From an uncultured Lachnospira sp. (lineage in GTDB: Bacteria > Bacillota > Clostridia > Lachnospirales > Lachnospiraceae), in the NCBI GenBank assembly GCA_900772425.1, contig CAAHEK010000051.1, positions 1-5,037 of the forward strand: 5,037 nt of DNA, read 5' to 3'. The notes under the pieces were generated by a model, which was given only the letters and a program-made list of their open reading frames with translations, had not been told where the DNA came from and made no database searches. The stretch's first letter is position 1, and each line of letters starts with the position of its first letter. Made by a program: the position numbers and the translations under genes. This document shows, piece by piece, positions 4,897-5,037 of the stretch.

Positions 4897-5037
4897 ACCC
4901 AACATTATTAATTTTGTTATGAATCTCTCTAATAAAACTGCTAATAATCAGTTAGATTGGCAGCAAGTTCTCTTTTTAGAACCATCCTTAAATAAATTAT
5001 TTGATACATTTGATACTCTTCAATCTTTTGTCTGCCA
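4889..5037 (+). CDS. Partial protein of unknown function, partner of the membrane protein
   Basis: ATG at 4889 follows a consensus AAGGAGG (4876-4882) at 6-nt spacing and overlaps the membrane protein's stop by 8 bp. The frame stays open to the window edge, giving 49 residues: MTEPNIINFVMNLSNKTANN, then QLDWQQVLFLEPSLNKLFDT and FDTLQSFVC. No domain can be named from this. Overlap and a strong ribosome binding site imply stoichiometric co-expression with the membrane protein. Confidence 0.7.
   Translation, partial: MTEPNIINFVMNLSNKTANNQLDWQQVLFLEPSLNKLFDTFDTLQSFVC

Noticed and set aside
1..5037. CRISPR array, tRNA, rRNA, insertion sequence ends or attachment site
   Set aside because: No regularly spaced repeats, cloverleaf-like sequence, transposase or integrase frame, or matching terminal repeats were seen.

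Overview
The window looks like part of a mobile element (integrated element, plasmid or plasmid-like phage) of a gut-type Clostridia, probably Lachnospiraceae. The evidence is moderately low GC, strong AAGGAGG-type ribosome binding sites, densely packed and overlapping reading frames, and a gene set (HUH Rep, RNase H-like protein, HNH protein, PcfK/AcrIIA9-like and PcfJ-like proteins, SleB-type hydrolase) that I associate with such elements. The host assignment is inference. No chromosomal housekeeping gene, rRNA, tRNA, CRISPR array or transposase is visible.

Layout. A minus-strand gene train runs from about 4310 down to the left edge. In transcription order it contains: a 65-aa protein of unknown function; a membrane-anchored SleB/CwlJ-like cell wall hydrolase; a 60-aa basic protein; a 200-bp non-coding gap; a rolling-circle-type HUH Rep; an RNase H-fold protein that has lost its catalytic acids; a 79-aa CxxC protein; a 105-bp gap with a possible structured RNA; an HNH protein; a PcfK/AcrIIA9-family protein; and a PcfJ-like protein with a Cys4 zinc motif, cut by the left edge. 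Most neighbours overlap or lie within 10 bp of each other, so they are probably co-transcribed and translationally coupled. From 4498 rightwards a divergent, more AT-rich plus-strand pair begins: a small single-pass membrane protein and an overlapping partner cut by the right edge. These two look like cargo.

Main finding. The 200-bp gap upstream of rep holds a compact plus-strand transcription unit: a near-consensus sigma-70 promoter (TTGACT, 17 bp, TATTAT at 3295-3323), then a predicted RNA of about 65-70 nt made of a 5' hairpin, an 11-nt single-stranded linker and a perfect 9-bp terminator hairpin with a T tract. Nine contiguous linker bases are complementary to the rep Shine-Dalgarno region. 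The simplest reading is a small antisense RNA that limits Rep synthesis, and so copy number, by blocking the rep ribosome binding site. It would also be fully complementary to any rep mRNA that reads through from upstream.

How the parts may work together (inference). Rep would nick and replicate the element under control of the small RNA. The SleB-like hydrolase would open peptidoglycan locally, for transfer or release. The PcfJ/PcfK/HNH/RNase H-like block is a conserved DNA-processing or accessory module whose AcrIIA9 relationship raises the possibility of Cas9 inhibition. The divergent AT-rich pair is uncharacterised.
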